Below are positions 35,134 through 45,117 of a DNA stretch of 64,000 bases, piece by piece. The notes below the pieces were generated by a model. It saw nothing but the letters and a program-made list of their open reading frames with translations, searched no databases and had not been told where the DNA came from. Numbering within the stretch: position 1 is the first letter of the stretch; every line of letters begins with the position of its first letter. The DNA comes from Janthinobacterium psychrotolerans (GTDB lineage: Bacteria > Pseudomonadota > Gammaproteobacteria > Burkholderiales > Burkholderiaceae_D): NCBI RefSeq assembly GCF_001677885.1, contig NZ_LOCQ01000058.1:124001-188000 (forward strand). The letters are read 5' to 3'. Position numbers and translations under genes: made by a program.

Positions 35134-36663
35134 ATGACCACGGACATCCAAGAACAAGTCGCCGCCCCCGATGAAAACAAGATCATCGCCGAGCGCCGCG
35201 TCAAGCTGGCCGCACTGCGCGAACAAGGCATCGCCTTCCCGAACGATTTCCGCCCGCAGCACAAGGCGGCCGATCTGCACGCACAATACGGCAGCAAGAC
35301 GCGCGAAGAGCTGGAAGCCGAACCCGTTACCGTGGTGCTGGCCGGGCGCATGATGCTCAAGCGCGAAGCAGGCAAGAAAGCCGCTTTCGCCACCCTGCAA
35401 GATGCGTCGGGCGCGAAAGCCGACGGCCGCATCCAGATCTACGCCACGCTGGACCTGACGGGCGAAGCGGCCATGGCCGCCCTGCACCACTACGACCTGG
35501 GCGATATCCTCGGCGTGACCGGCACCCTGTTCAAGACCAAGACCGACGAACTGACCATCAAGGTGTCGGAACTGCGTTTGATCACCAAGTCGCTGCGCCC
35601 GCTGCCGGACAAATTCCACGGCCTGGCCGACCAGGAAACGAAATACCGCCAGCGCTACGTCGACCTGATCATGAACGAGGAGACGCGCCGCACCTTCAAG
35701 GCCCGTACGGCCGCCATCTCGTCGATCCGCCGCTTCATGGAAAAGAACGAGTTCATGGAAGTGGAAACGCCGATGCTGCACACCATCCCCGGTGGCGCCG
35801 CCGCGAAACCGTTCGTCACGCACCACAATGCGCTGGACATGGAAATGTACCTGCGCATCGCGCCCGAGCTGTACCTGAAGCGCCTGGTGGTGGGCGGCTT
35901 TGACCGCGTGTTCGAGATCAACCGCAACTTCCGCAATGAAGGCGTGTCGATCCGTCACAATCCTGAATTCACGATGATGGAATTCTACGCGGCCTATACC
36001 GACTACAAATGGCTGATGGATTTCACCGAAGCGGTCATCCGCCAGGCCGCCATCGACGCCCACGGCACCGCCACCCTGACCTATGGCGGCCGCGAGCTGG
36101 ACCTGGCAAAGCCGTTCCACCGCCTGACCATCGTCGGCGCCATCAACAAGTACGCGCCGCACTACACGGCCGAACAGCTGAACGACGCCGCCTTCATCAA
36201 GGAAGAGCTGAAGAAGTTCGGCGTGAAGCCATTCGCCACCGCCGGCCTGGGCGCGCTGCAACTGGCGCTGTTCGAAGAAACGGCGGAAGCCCAGCTGTGG
36301 GAACCGACCTACATCATCGACTACCCGGTCGAAGTGTCGCCACTGGCGCGCGCCTCCGATACGGTGGCCGGCATCACCGAGCGTTTCGAGCTGTTCATGG
36401 TCGGGCGCGAAATCGCCAACGGTTTCTCGGAGCTGAACGACGCCGAAGACCAGTCGGCCCGCTTCCTGGCGCAAGTGGCGGCCAAGGACGCCGGCGATGA
36501 AGAGGCGATGTTCTACGACGCCGACTACATCCGCGCGCTCGAATACGGCATGCCGCCAGCCGGCGGCTGCGGCATCGGCATCGACCGCCTGATGATGATC
36601 ATCACGGACTCGCCGAATATCCGCGACGTGCTGCTGTTCCCGCACCTGCGCCGCGAAGAGTGA
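35134..36663 (+). CDS. lysS: Lysyl-tRNA synthetase (class II)
   Basis: 509 residues. The anticodon-binding OB domain occupies about 60-170, the class II catalytic domain follows: motif 1 near [21 protein letters not shown], motif 2 [20 protein letters not shown], motif 3 [20 protein letters not shown]. It charges tRNA-Lys with lysine. The prfB-lysS order is widely conserved; here a HAD gene is inserted between them. The ATG at 35134 gives the usual length; a longer in-frame start at 35050 would overlap the HAD gene. Confidence 0.97.
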   Translation: MTTDIQEQVAAPDENKIIAERRVKLAALREQGIAFPNDFRPQHKAADLHAQYGSKTREELEAEPVTVVLAGRMMLKREAGKKAAFATLQDASGAKADGRIQIYATLDLTGEAAMAALHHYDLGDILGVTGTLFKTKTDELTIKVSELRLITKSLRPLPDKFHGLADQETKYRQRYVDLIMNEETRRTFKARTAAISSIRRFMEKNEFMEVETPMLHTIPGGAAAKPFVTHHNALDMEMYLRIAPELYLKRLVVGGFDRVFEINRNFRNEGVSIRHNPEFTMMEFYAAYTDYKWLMDFTEAVIRQAAIDAHGTATLTYGGRELDLAKPFHRLTIVGAINKYAPHYTAEQLNDAAFIKEELKKFGVKPFATAGLGALQLALFEETAEAQLWEPTYIIDYPVEVSPLARASDTVAGITERFELFMVGREIANGFSELNDAEDQSARFLAQVAAKDAGDEEAMFYDADYIRALEYGMPPAGGCGIGIDRLMMIITDSPNIRDVLLFPHLRREE

Positions 36664-36705
36664 TCAGGCGCACAGGCTCGTGACGTCCACGGGCCTGTCG
36701 CCGAT

Positions 36706-37845
36706 TCAGTCGGATACCTCGAACAGCCTGGCGTCGAGCTCATCGAGCTTGCCTTTGGTGTTCGAGGCCGGCTGTGCCGCCTGCCGCTCCAGGCGCGCGC
36801 GCAATTGCGCCAGATAGTCGGCGCGGCAGCGGCGCAGCACGAAATCACGGAAGTTGGTCTGCTCCAGCTCGCGCCATGCGCGCTCGCGGCCCTGGCCAGA
36901 ACGTTCGACGGCCAACGCGAGCCGTTCGGGCGAGACGACCGCGCCGCCACGGCTGAGCCGTGCATAACCGTAGCGCTCCATAGTGTCGCCGGCCAGTGTT
37001 TCAATCACCTCGATGTCATCGTCCGACAGTTGCTGCTTGAACTTGTCGATATTGGCGGCGATCGGCGCATGGCTGTTGGACGACCACAAGGCCGACAGCT
37101 GCGACAGCTGGCGCGCCTCCCTGGACGCGACAATGTCTGTCATCTGCGGCAAGAAATCGATGCCGAGGAAACCGCACACCAGCTCCAGCGTGGCCTGCTG
37201 CCGCGACAGAAAATCTTCGTAGCGGATGGTCAGCACACGGTCCGGATAGCGCGCCGTCACATGATCGGCGGCGCGATGCGCGGCCACCCAGGCGCGGGCG
37301 TTGAGCAGCGTGTCGAAATCGTGGATGATGGCGCGGTTCATCGATGCGACCTGGGCGCGGGGATCGCGTACCATATTAATGAACAGCATGTCCGGATGAA
37401 GCGTCATCAGTTCGTCGGCGTAATGCACGCTGTCGAGCGACTTGTCCATCACCACAGCGGCGCCGCGGCGCTGCCCGGCGCGCAGCAGCAGCTCCCAGAC
37501 CACGCGGTGGATGCTGCGCGGCCCATGGCGGATCGCTTCGAAGATCTCGACCGGATCGAAGGCCATATCCGGCCACTTGACCATGCTGGCCGCCTGCAGG
37601 CCGATCACATCGGTCACCATGCGAAAGCAGGCGTGATCGTCGCCAAGGTCGCCATACAGCGGCAGCAGCGGCATCAGGTCGACAATGTGCAGCGGATAGG
37701 GGGCATAAAACTGCGGCGACATGTTCAGCCGCAGGCGCAGCGCATGGCTGCCGCAGCGGCGCAGCGGTATCATCATCACGGGACGTGGACGCGACATAGT
37801 GTCTTTCGGTTTCACATTCATTCGGGGCGCCAGCGAGACGGCCAT
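36706..37845 (-). CDS. Sulfotransferase family protein
   Basis: 379 residues with the sulfotransferase fold. The N-terminal part contains a 5'-phosphosulfate-binding-like block (PLRRCGSHALRLRL) and the 3'-phosphate-binding region is FINMVRDPRAQVASMNRA; VLTIRYEDFLSRQQATLELVCGFLG is typical of the family. It should move a sulfate group from PAPS to an acceptor. The ATG at 37845 is 7 bp after the stop of the APS-kinase gene; alternative starts at 37821 and 37797 have no better ribosome site. Acceptor (polysaccharide, lipid or small molecule) unknown. Confidence 0.75.
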   Translation of the reverse strand: MAVSLAPRMNVKPKDTMSRPRPVMMIPLRRCGSHALRLRLNMSPQFYAPYPLHIVDLMPLLPLYGDLGDDHACFRMVTDVIGLQAASMVKWPDMAFDPVEIFEAIRHGPRSIHRVVWELLLRAGQRRGAAVVMDKSLDSVHYADELMTLHPDMLFINMVRDPRAQVASMNRAIIHDFDTLLNARAWVAAHRAADHVTARYPDRVLTIRYEDFLSRQQATLELVCGFLGIDFLPQMTDIVASREARQLSQLSALWSSNSHAPIAANIDKFKQQLSDDDIEVIETLAGDTMERYGYARLSRGGAVVSPERLALAVERSGQGRERAWRELEQTNFRDFVLRRCRADYLAQLRARLERQAAQPASNTKGKLDELDARLFEVSD

Positions 37846-37852
37846 TCGAAGC

Positions 37853-38479
37853 TCAATCCAGGCGCTGCGTCAGGTGCCCGAACAGGCGCTCGCAGCACTC
37901 GTCAAGCGACAGCGCCGCGGTGTCAAGCGCCAGGGTCGGTGGCAAAGGCGCCTCGTACGGCGCCGAGACGCCGGTAAATTCCGGGATCAGGCCGGCGCGG
38001 GCCTTCTGGTACAGACCCTTGGGGTCGCGCTGTTCGCACACCGCGCGTGGCGTGCTGACATGAATTTCAAAAAAGTTGCCGTCGCCAACGATGGCGCGCG
38101 CCATCTCGCGGTCGGCGCGCAGCGGTGAAATAAAGGCGCAGATGACGATCAGGCCGGCGTCGTTCATCAGCCGCGCCACTTCGGCGCTGCGGCGGATGTT
38201 CTCCTGGCGATCCTGAGCCGAAAAGCCGAGATCGCTGTTCAGCCGATGCCGCAAATTATCACCATCGAGCACACAGGCCGAGCGGCCCGCATGCATCAGC
38301 CGTCGCTCCAGCGCGTACGCCAGGGTCGACTTGCCGGCGCCGCTCAGGCCCGTCAGCCATACGGTGGCGGGCCGCTGGCCGGCATGCAGGCGGCGCTCCT
38401 CGGGTGTGACCTGGCCGGCATGCCAGAAAACATGCGCTGCGCCGCCGCAGGCGTCGCCTGCCGTATTCATCATCGTCAT
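37853..38479 (-). CDS. cysC: Adenylyl-sulfate (APS) kinase
   Basis: 208 residues. The P-loop is WLTGLSGAGKSTLAYALE; VLDGDNLRHRLNSDLGFS is the conserved APS-binding and catalytic stretch; ICAFISPLRADREMAR and FFEIHVSTPRAVCEQRDPKGLYQKARAG complete the family signature. It phosphorylates APS to PAPS. No cysN or cysD lies nearby. Directly followed by a sulfotransferase gene, so it probably supplies PAPS for that enzyme and not for sulfate assimilation. Confidence 0.93.
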   Translation of the reverse strand: MTMMNTAGDACGGAAHVFWHAGQVTPEERRLHAGQRPATVWLTGLSGAGKSTLAYALERRLMHAGRSACVLDGDNLRHRLNSDLGFSAQDRQENIRRSAEVARLMNDAGLIVICAFISPLRADREMARAIVGDGNFFEIHVSTPRAVCEQRDPKGLYQKARAGLIPEFTGVSAPYEAPLPPTLALDTAALSLDECCERLFGHLTQRLD

Positions 38480-38502
38480 CGTTCAGCTCCCCTGTCAGTG
38501 GC

Positions 38503-40230
38503 TCAGAACTCTTCCCATTCAGGCTCGGCCGCCTTGGCCTGGGCCGGCTTGCGCATCGCTACCACGCGCGTCTCCGGTACGCGCGCCGGCGTGGCACGCT
38601 GGACCGGCGCGCGCGGCACCGCCACTTTGAGCGCCGCGCGCGGCGCAGCCACAGCCGCATGGGCGCCGATCTGGAACACGCTGACCACTTCGTTGAGGCT
38701 GCTGACCTGTTGCTGCATGGCTTGCGAGGCGGCGGCGGCCTGCTCCACCAGCGCGGCGTTCTGCTGGGTCACATCGTCCATCTGCGTGACGGCCGTATTG
38801 ATCTGCTCGATGCCCGACGACTGTTCCTGGCTGGCCGACAGGATATCGGACATGATGTCGGTCACCCGCTTGACGCTGGTCACCACCTCGTGCATGGTGG
38901 AGCCGGCCTGCTCGACCAGCTTGTTGCCAACCTGTACCTTGTCGACCGAATCGTTGATCAAGGTCTTGATTTCCTTGGCCGCCGCCGCCGAACGCTGCGC
39001 CAGGTTGCGAACCTCGGTCGCGACCACCGCGAAGCCGCGGCCCTGCTCGCCGGCCCGCGCCGCCTCGACGGCGGCGTTCAGCGCCAGGATGTTGGTCTGG
39101 AAGGCGATGCCGTCGATGACGGCGATGATGTCGACGATCTTGCGCGCCGAGCCATCGATGGCGGCCATGGTATCGACCACCTGCGCCACCACCGCGCCGC
39201 CTTTGACGGCGACATCGGATGCCGATTCGGCCAGGGCGTTGGCTTGCCGCGCATGTTCGGTATTGAGGCGCACGGTGCTGGTCAGTTCTTCCATCGACGA
39301 GGCGGTTTCCTCCAGCGTGCTGGCCTGCTGCTCGGTACGCGAAGACAGGTCAAGATTGCCGGAGGCGATCTGGCCGGCGGCGGTGGAGATCGATTCGGTG
39401 CTGGTGTGGACCTGCCTGACAATCAGCGCCAGGCTGTCGCGCATCGAGCGCATGGCGAACATCAGGCTGGACTTGTCGCCGGCACGCGGCTCGATGCGCA
39501 CGACCAGATTGCCGGCGGCGATCTGGCTGGCGATCTCGGCGGCATGATCAGGTTCGCAACCGAGCTGGCGCGTGACGCCGCGGGTAATCAGCAGCGCGGC
39601 AACCATACTGGCCATCAGCGCCAGCGCGCCGGTCGCCAGCATCAGCGTACGCGCTCGATCGTAGGCCGTCGTCGCCGCTTCCGTCGCTTCGACGTTCTGC
39701 TTTTCCTCGATGGCGATCAATTGGCGGATCTGCTCCCACCAGGCTTTTTGCACCGGGCGGAATTCATAGCGCAGCACTTTGTACGCCTCTTCCTGTTGCT
39801 CACTGCGCGCCAGCGTGGTGGCGCGCTCGATGAACGGCGCCGCCAGCGCGGCCTGCTTGCCGATCTGCGCCAGCAGCGTCTTTTCCTCGTCCGAGGTGCC
39901 TGGCAGGGAGCCGAACATCGTCGTCAGCTGCTCCTGCACCTTGGTGTATTTCACCTGCTGCTCGGCGATGCGCTTGACCTCGACCTGGATTTCCTTCGGT
40001 TCCTTGAGCAAAATCAGGTTGCGCATCGCCAGCGCACGTTCGGTGACGGTCAGGTCCATCGCCTGCGCCAGACGCGTCTCGACAGCGTTGACCTTGGTGA
40101 TCTCCTCCATGCGCCCCTGTATATCGCGCATGCTGCTCAGGCCCAGCACAATCACCACCGCCAGCAGCACGGCCACCAGCCCGAAACCGAGGCCCAGGCG
40201 TTTTGCAATTGTCAGATTCTGCAATTTCAT
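38503..40230 (-). CDS. Methyl-accepting chemotaxis protein with WEEF tail
   Basis: 575 residues from ATG 40230. A membrane segment (about 12-32), a four-helix-bundle periplasmic sensor (about 35-190), a second segment (about 190-212), HAMP (about 215-265) and the signalling domain with the tip [39 protein letters not shown]. The C-terminus EPEWEEF is a CheR/CheB-tethering pentapeptide (consensus xWxxF), joined by an Ala/Pro/Arg-rich linker. It should report a periplasmic ligand to CheA; ligand unknown. No che genes are in the window. Its 5' region contains the small hairpin CCGCATA-acga-TATGCGG (40267-40284). Confidence 0.93.
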   Translation of the reverse strand: MKLQNLTIAKRLGLGFGLVAVLLAVVIVLGLSSMRDIQGRMEEITKVNAVETRLAQAMDLTVTERALAMRNLILLKEPKEIQVEVKRIAEQQVKYTKVQEQLTTMFGSLPGTSDEEKTLLAQIGKQAALAAPFIERATTLARSEQQEEAYKVLRYEFRPVQKAWWEQIRQLIAIEEKQNVEATEAATTAYDRARTLMLATGALALMASMVAALLITRGVTRQLGCEPDHAAEIASQIAAGNLVVRIEPRAGDKSSLMFAMRSMRDSLALIVRQVHTSTESISTAAGQIASGNLDLSSRTEQQASTLEETASSMEELTSTVRLNTEHARQANALAESASDVAVKGGAVVAQVVDTMAAIDGSARKIVDIIAVIDGIAFQTNILALNAAVEAARAGEQGRGFAVVATEVRNLAQRSAAAAKEIKTLINDSVDKVQVGNKLVEQAGSTMHEVVTSVKRVTDIMSDILSASQEQSSGIEQINTAVTQMDDVTQQNAALVEQAAAASQAMQQQVSSLNEVVSVFQIGAHAAVAAPRAALKVAVPRAPVQRATPARVPETRVVAMRKPAQAKAAEPEWEEF

Positions 40231-40414
40231 ACTTTTCTTGCTCCCAAAGGCATGGTTCAAACTTTTCCGCATAACGATATGCGGTTAAAGCATTGACGTG
40301 GAGCAATCTTAAAGCGTATTGCGATCAAACAAACTACTCAAAAGTAACAAGTGCACAGACTTGTCGAGAAATACCACGCCGGTGCGAACACCGGCGTGGC
40401 ATGCCGGAAAACGG

Positions 40415-41785
40415 CTATTGAATCACCGTATAGCATGGCACATAGGCGGTACCCGCGAGCTTCATGCGATGCTGCGCCACGAACGAGGCCAGCAGCGCGT
40501 CCATCGGCCCCATGATGTCCTTGTCGCCATGGATCTCGAAGTTGCCGTGTTGTTCGATCGAACGGATGCCGTCATCCTTGACGTTGCCAGCCACCACGCC
40601 CGAAAACGCGCGGCGCAGCTGGGCCGCCAGCAAGTGCGTGGCCTGGTTCTTGTGCAGGCTCAGGTTGCGCATGTTTTCATGGGTGGGGTGGAACGGCTTC
40701 TGGAATTCGTGATCGATTTTCAAGAGCCAGTTGAAATAATAGGCGTCGCTGTGCGCCTTGCGAAATTCGCGCACCTGCTTGATGCCTTCGAGCATTTCGC
40801 GCGCCACCAGTTCCGGGTCGTCGATAATGATCTTGTAGCGCTGCTGCGCTTCCGGCCCGAGGGTGTCGTGAATGAACTGGTTGATCTGCACAAAGTATTC
40901 GCGCGAGGTTTCCGGCCCCGTGAAAATCAGGGGGAACGGGATCTCGGCGTTTTCCGGATGAAGCAATATCCCCAGGATATACAGAATCTCTTCGGCCGTG
41001 CCGGCGCCACCGGGGAACACGACGATGCCGTGGCCGGCGCGCACGAACGCTTCCAGGCGCTTTTCGATGTCCGGCATGATCACCAGGTCGTTGACGATGG
41101 GGTTCGGTGATTCGGCGGCGATAATGCCCGGCTCGGTGATGCCCAGATAGCGACCGTTGTGCAAGCGCTGCTTGGCGTGGCCGATGGTGGCGCCCTTCAT
41201 CGGGCCTTTCATGGCGCCGGGGCCGCAACCGGTGCAGATATCGAGGCCGCGCAAGCCCAGCTGGTAGCCCACTTCCTTCGAATAATTGTATTCGGCGCGG
41301 TTGATCGAATGGCCGCCCCAGCACACCACCAGGTTGGGATTGAGCTGGGTCTGCAGCACATTGGCGTTACGCAAGATATGGAACACCGCGTCGGTCACGC
41401 CTTCGGTGCTGTGCAGGTCGAATTTCGGATTGCCCGTCACCTCATCGCTGACGAAGATAATATCGCGCAGCACGGCAAACAGATGCTCGTGGATGCCCTT
41501 GATCATCTTGCCGTCGACAAAGGCGATCACCGGCGCGCCCTTGATGTCGAGCTTGATGCCGCGCTCGCGCTGGATAATCGAAATCTCGAACGCCTCATAG
41601 CGCTCAAGCAAGGCGCGGCCATCGTCGATGGTGCTGCCGCAGTTCAATACCGCCAGCGCGCAGCGGCGGAAGGTGTTGTACAGGCCGCCCTGGCTGGTGT
41701 CGAGCAATTTGTTGACTTCGGTTTTGGAGAGCACGTCCAGGCGGCCCTCCGGTGAAACCAGAGCATCGATAACGTCGTGTTCCAT
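40415..41785 (-). CDS. ppnN: Nucleotide 5'-monophosphate nucleosidase PpnN
   Basis: 456 residues with the LOG-like Rossmann domain: GHSINRAEYNYSKEVGYQLG, CTGCGPGAMKGPMKGA and the signature VVFPGGAGTAEEILYILG, flanked by the N-terminal PpnN domain (DVLSKTEVNKLLDT) and a C-terminal domain. It splits nucleoside monophosphates into base and ribose 5-phosphate and is allosterically regulated by (p)ppGpp in Escherichia coli. Full length is as in enteric PpnN (YgdH), which distinguishes it from the shorter LOG phosphoribohydrolases. Confidence 0.93.
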   Translation of the reverse strand: MEHDVIDALVSPEGRLDVLSKTEVNKLLDTSQGGLYNTFRRCALAVLNCGSTIDDGRALLERYEAFEISIIQRERGIKLDIKGAPVIAFVDGKMIKGIHEHLFAVLRDIIFVSDEVTGNPKFDLHSTEGVTDAVFHILRNANVLQTQLNPNLVVCWGGHSINRAEYNYSKEVGYQLGLRGLDICTGCGPGAMKGPMKGATIGHAKQRLHNGRYLGITEPGIIAAESPNPIVNDLVIMPDIEKRLEAFVRAGHGIVVFPGGAGTAEEILYILGILLHPENAEIPFPLIFTGPETSREYFVQINQFIHDTLGPEAQQRYKIIIDDPELVAREMLEGIKQVREFRKAHSDAYYFNWLLKIDHEFQKPFHPTHENMRNLSLHKNQATHLLAAQLRRAFSGVVAGNVKDDGIRSIEQHGNFEIHGDKDIMGPMDALLASFVAQHRMKLAGTAYVPCYTVIQ

Positions 41786-42095
41786 AGTGCGAAAATTCCT
41801 TTAAAAATCGATCCTCGGATGTGTTGCACTGCCAATATACGACAAGTCAGCCCGCTTGTGCTGCAACAAGGAAAAAACGGCGCCCTGCTTGCTGGCGCAC
41901 AAACCGGTTTGACCGATATGAAACAACTGTTCTTGCTAATGCAAATCGAAATCTTCGCTCAGCGCAATTTGTAGATTAGAATGCCTGCCTATTGCGATTG
42001 CCGTCCGTCCGGCACTTCATGAGAGTGCAAGCTGGCCGCAGGATTGCATATGGTTGTTTTATCGATTGACTATAATAATTTTCAGGAGGAACCGC
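41786..42095. other. 310-bp divergent region between ppnN and the peptide symporter
   Basis: Should hold both promoters. Visible candidates for the plus strand are TAGAAT at 41977-41982 and TATAAT at 42071-42076, neither with a good -35; the second would leave almost no leader. The ribosome site AGGAGGA (42084-42090) is strong. No other element recognised. Confidence 0.4.
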
Positions 42096-43601
42096 ATGAG
42101 CGGTGCGACTACGCCCAACAAGGAAGCCGTAATTCCAGAGTTCAAGCAGATCATGGGCCATCCCAGCCCACTGTGGATGTTGTTCATGACTGAATTCTGG
42201 GAACGCTTCGCGTTCTACGGAGTTCGCTGGGCGCTGGTCCTGTACATCGTTGCCCAGTTCCATGGTGGCGATGCGTCGGGCCAGGCTGCGGCCAACCTTA
42301 CCTATGGTTCCTTCCTCGCGCTGGTGTACGCCGGCGCCCTGTTCGGCGGCTATATCGCCGACCGCGTCATCGGCTACCAGCGCTCCATCCTGCTGGGCGC
42401 CGTCTTTATGGCAGCCGGCCTGTTCTGCATCGCCGTGCCGAACCAGGATATCTTCAACCTGGGCCTGGCCACCATGATCGTCGGCAACGGCATGTTCAAG
42501 CCGAACATCTCGACCATGGTCGGCAAGCTGTACACGACCGCCGATCCGCGCCGCGACAGCGGTTTCACGATCTTTTACATGGGCATCAACATGGGCGCCA
42601 TGATCGCGCCGGTGTTTACGCAATGGCTGGCCGAATCGATCTTTGGCACCGGCGGCATGCCGTCGTACAAAGTCGTGTTCATGGCGGCCGGCGTCGGCAT
42701 GCTGATCAGCCTGGTATGGTTCTATATCGGCCGCAACGCCCTCAAGGGCATCGGCGCGCCGGAAACGCAGGCGGCCAATCCGATGCGCGTGGTCTGGGTG
42801 GCGCTCGGTTGCCTGTGCGTGATTCCCCTGATGTACTTCCTGCTGACCGTGGGCGCGGCCAACCTGCAGATCGTGCTGACCATCCTGTTTGTCGGCCTGG
42901 CAGTCATGCTGATGGTCGAAGGCATCCGCAACGGCAAGGTCGCGCGCGACAAGACCATCGCCATGCTGGTGATTTTCGCCTTCAACATCCTGTTCTGGAT
43001 GTTCTTCGAACAGGCCGGCAGCTCGTTTACCTTCCTGGCAGAGAACATCGTCAACCGCGACCTGGGCTTCTGGATCTTCCCGACCGCCTACTTCCAGAGC
43101 GTCAACTCGGTGGCCATCATCGTGTTCGCGCCGATCATCGCCGCCGTCTGGGTATTCCTGGCGCGCCGCAACGTCAACCCATCGATCCCGCGCAAATTCG
43201 GCCTGGGCCTGCTGGGCAATGCGGCCGCCTTCGGCCTGCTGATCTTCGCCCTTTCGAGCCTGGTTGGCGCCGACAACAAGATCCCGTTCTGGACCCTGTT
43301 CATGGTCTACGTGATCCAGTCGATCGGCGAGCTGTGCCTGTCACCGATCGGCCTGTCGATGGTCACCAAGCTGGCGCCGGTACGCCTGGTCGGCATGGGC
43401 ATGGGCGGCTGGTTCCTGTCGACCGGTATCGGCAACAACCTGTCGGGCATCTTTGCCAGCTACGTCAGCGGCGAGAGCGGCATGTCGGCCCAGTCCGCAC
43501 TGGCTGGCTATACCTTCGGTTTCTGGTCGCTGCTGGGTGCCGGCGTGGTGCTGTTCCTGATCGCACCGCTGATCAACAAGCTGATGCACGGCGTGAAATA
43601 A
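42096..43601 (+). CDS. POT/PTR2-family proton-coupled oligopeptide transporter
   Basis: 501 residues with about 14 hydrophobic segments. The family signature is TEFWERFAFYGVRWALVLYI (ExxERFxYY) and FYMGINMGAMIAP (PTR2 signature 2). Later FEQAGSSFTFLAEN and SIGELCLSPIGLSMVTKLAP are typical of the bacterial DtpA-like members. It imports di- and tripeptides driven by protons. The ATG at 42096 follows AGGAGGA at 5 bp. A strong terminator follows the stop. Confidence 0.93.
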   Translation: MSGATTPNKEAVIPEFKQIMGHPSPLWMLFMTEFWERFAFYGVRWALVLYIVAQFHGGDASGQAAANLTYGSFLALVYAGALFGGYIADRVIGYQRSILLGAVFMAAGLFCIAVPNQDIFNLGLATMIVGNGMFKPNISTMVGKLYTTADPRRDSGFTIFYMGINMGAMIAPVFTQWLAESIFGTGGMPSYKVVFMAAGVGMLISLVWFYIGRNALKGIGAPETQAANPMRVVWVALGCLCVIPLMYFLLTVGAANLQIVLTILFVGLAVMLMVEGIRNGKVARDKTIAMLVIFAFNILFWMFFEQAGSSFTFLAENIVNRDLGFWIFPTAYFQSVNSVAIIVFAPIIAAVWVFLARRNVNPSIPRKFGLGLLGNAAAFGLLIFALSSLVGADNKIPFWTLFMVYVIQSIGELCLSPIGLSMVTKLAPVRLVGMGMGGWFLSTGIGNNLSGIFASYVSGESGMSAQSALAGYTFGFWSLLGAGVVLFLIAPLINKLMHGVK

Positions 43602-43621
43602 TCACGCAATGTTTGGACAAG

Positions 43622-43647
43622 ACGGCGGCCTGCGGGCCGCCGTTTTT
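43622..43647 (+). terminator. Rho-independent terminator after the peptide symporter
   Basis: ACGGCGGCC (43622-43630) and GGCCGCCGT (43635-43643) pair perfectly over a four-base loop, followed by a run of five T. It also sits ahead of the convergent SRPBCC gene end and may stop both. Confidence 0.9.
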
Positions 43648-43668
43648 ATTTCATCAGTCAAACATCAA

Positions 43669-44220
43669 TCAATGCTGCGCGATGCTGCCGCGCCAGGCGC
43701 CGCTTTCCTTGCCGCGGCTCTCCAGCAACTCCTTGAAGCGCTGCAAATTGCCGCGTGCTTCCAAGCGTACCGCGCCGAGCGCGTCCCCCAGCTGTTCCAC
43801 CATGCCTTCGGGCTGGTAATCCATTGTCAGGATGATGCGCGTGGCCGTATCGGATATTTTCTCGAAGCGCACCTCGCCATTGTTGCGCACCCCGTTGACG
43901 CTGCGCCAGGCGATGCGCTTGTCGGGCACCTGCTCGGTAATTTCGGCATCCCATTGCTTTTCCTTGCCGGCCACGTCGGCGCGCCAATGCAGGCGCTTGT
44001 CATCGAGCTGGCGCACTTCGTGCACGCTTTCCATGAACTGCGGAAAATCCTCGAACTGGGTCCATTGATTGTATGCCGTGCTCACAGGCAGGTTGACCTC
44101 GATCGATTCCTCCACCGATGAATTGCCGCTGGCACCGCGGCGCTGCGTTTTTTTCAATTGCTGCGACAACAAAATTCCGCCGGCGGCAAGCGCGGCGACA
44201 GTGACGATACGATTCAGCAT
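43669..44220 (-). CDS. SRPBCC (polyketide-cyclase/START-like) family protein
   Basis: 183 residues. An N-terminal membrane segment or uncleaved signal (MLNRIVTVAALAAGGILLSQ) is followed by a SRPBCC helix-grip domain (SVEESIEVNLPVSTAYNQWTQFEDFPQFMESV, then GAVRLEARGNLQRFKELLE), which binds a hydrophobic ligand in related proteins. AAGGAG precedes the ATG at 44220. It is divergent from the YecA-like gene. Ligand and role unknown. Confidence 0.8.
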   Translation of the reverse strand: MLNRIVTVAALAAGGILLSQQLKKTQRRGASGNSSVEESIEVNLPVSTAYNQWTQFEDFPQFMESVHEVRQLDDKRLHWRADVAGKEKQWDAEITEQVPDKRIAWRSVNGVRNNGEVRFEKISDTATRIILTMDYQPEGMVEQLGDALGAVRLEARGNLQRFKELLESRGKESGAWRGSIAQH

Positions 44221-44415
44221 GGCTGGTCTCCTTGATAAAAACCGTTGCAAAAATCCTGATGGGAGTTTGACAAGATTGGCAGGCTTGTCAGGTTTATGAC
44301 TTGCGCAATCGGCATTAGTTCGGCCTGAAGCAAGACTTTTTCGCCGCGCATGACGCCTGGCGTTTGTGGTCAGCGGTACAATACCGCCTACTCTTATTCC
44401 GGCTCAACGAAACCC

Positions 44416-45105
44416 ATGTCCAGCATCTCCACCACCTCGCCCCTCTCCGACGACGAATACGCCGAACTCGACCTTTTGCTGGCCAAGCCGGCGCTCGCAC
44501 AGCGCGCGATGGACGTATCGATGCTGGAAGGGTTGATTACCGCCGCGGCGCTGAGCCCGAACCAGCTCGCAAGCAGCCTATGGCTGCCATGGGTCTGGGA
44601 CCGCGCCGCCGGCGCTGAAGCTTCCACGCTGGACGCAGCGGACACCGCGCGCGCCGAAGCGCTGGCCCGGCGCCACTTCGACTATATGGTCGAATGGCTG
44701 GCGAAAGACCCGAACAGTTTCGAGCCGATCTACGAATGCGGGCGCGAATGGAGCGTGCCCGGCTGGTGCACGGGCTTCATGCGCGGCACGGCCCTGGACA
44801 AGCCGCAGTGGGCGGCGCTTGCCGTCAGCCACCCCGAATACCTGGCGCCATTCAAACACCTGGCCTGCGCCACCGAACTGGACGACGAAGCGGCCGAGGA
44901 AGCGATGGAGGCGGTGATCCCTTCCGTGATCGCCATCAACGAAGCCTGGGCGCGCCAGCGCCACCTGAAAAGCCAGGCCCACAGCCAGGCTGGCAGCACG
45001 GTCTTGCGCGAGGTGCCAAAGACCGGCCGCAACGACCCCTGCCACTGCGGCAGCGGCAAAAAATACAAGAAATGCTGCGCCGGCGCCGATAGCGCGGCAG
45101 GCTGA
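44416..45105 (+). CDS. YecA/UPF0149-family protein with C-terminal SEC-C motif
   Basis: 229 residues. The UPF0149 part covers about 15-180 ([37 protein letters not shown]); the tail [18 protein letters not shown] is the SEC-C zinc-binding motif also found in SecA. In Escherichia coli YecA binds ribosomes and SecA through such a motif; the same role here is inference. It is followed 12 bp later by a gene starting with TTG. Confidence 0.88.
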   Translation: MSSISTTSPLSDDEYAELDLLLAKPALAQRAMDVSMLEGLITAAALSPNQLASSLWLPWVWDRAAGAEASTLDAADTARAEALARRHFDYMVEWLAKDPNSFEPIYECGREWSVPGWCTGFMRGTALDKPQWAALAVSHPEYLAPFKHLACATELDDEAAEEAMEAVIPSVIAINEAWARQRHLKSQAHSQAGSTVLREVPKTGRNDPCHCGSGKKYKKCCAGADSAAG

Positions 45106-45117
45106 AGCGCGACCGCC

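Noticed and set aside
36664-36705. Terminator between lysS and the convergent sulfotransferase gene
   Set aside because: A short ACAGGC/GCCTGT stem is present but the loop is long and there is no T-run, so support is too weak.
42071-42083. TATAAT just before the peptide-symporter ribosome site as its promoter
   Set aside because: Transcription would begin at the ribosome site itself, leaving almost no leader, and no -35 is present at 16-18 bp.
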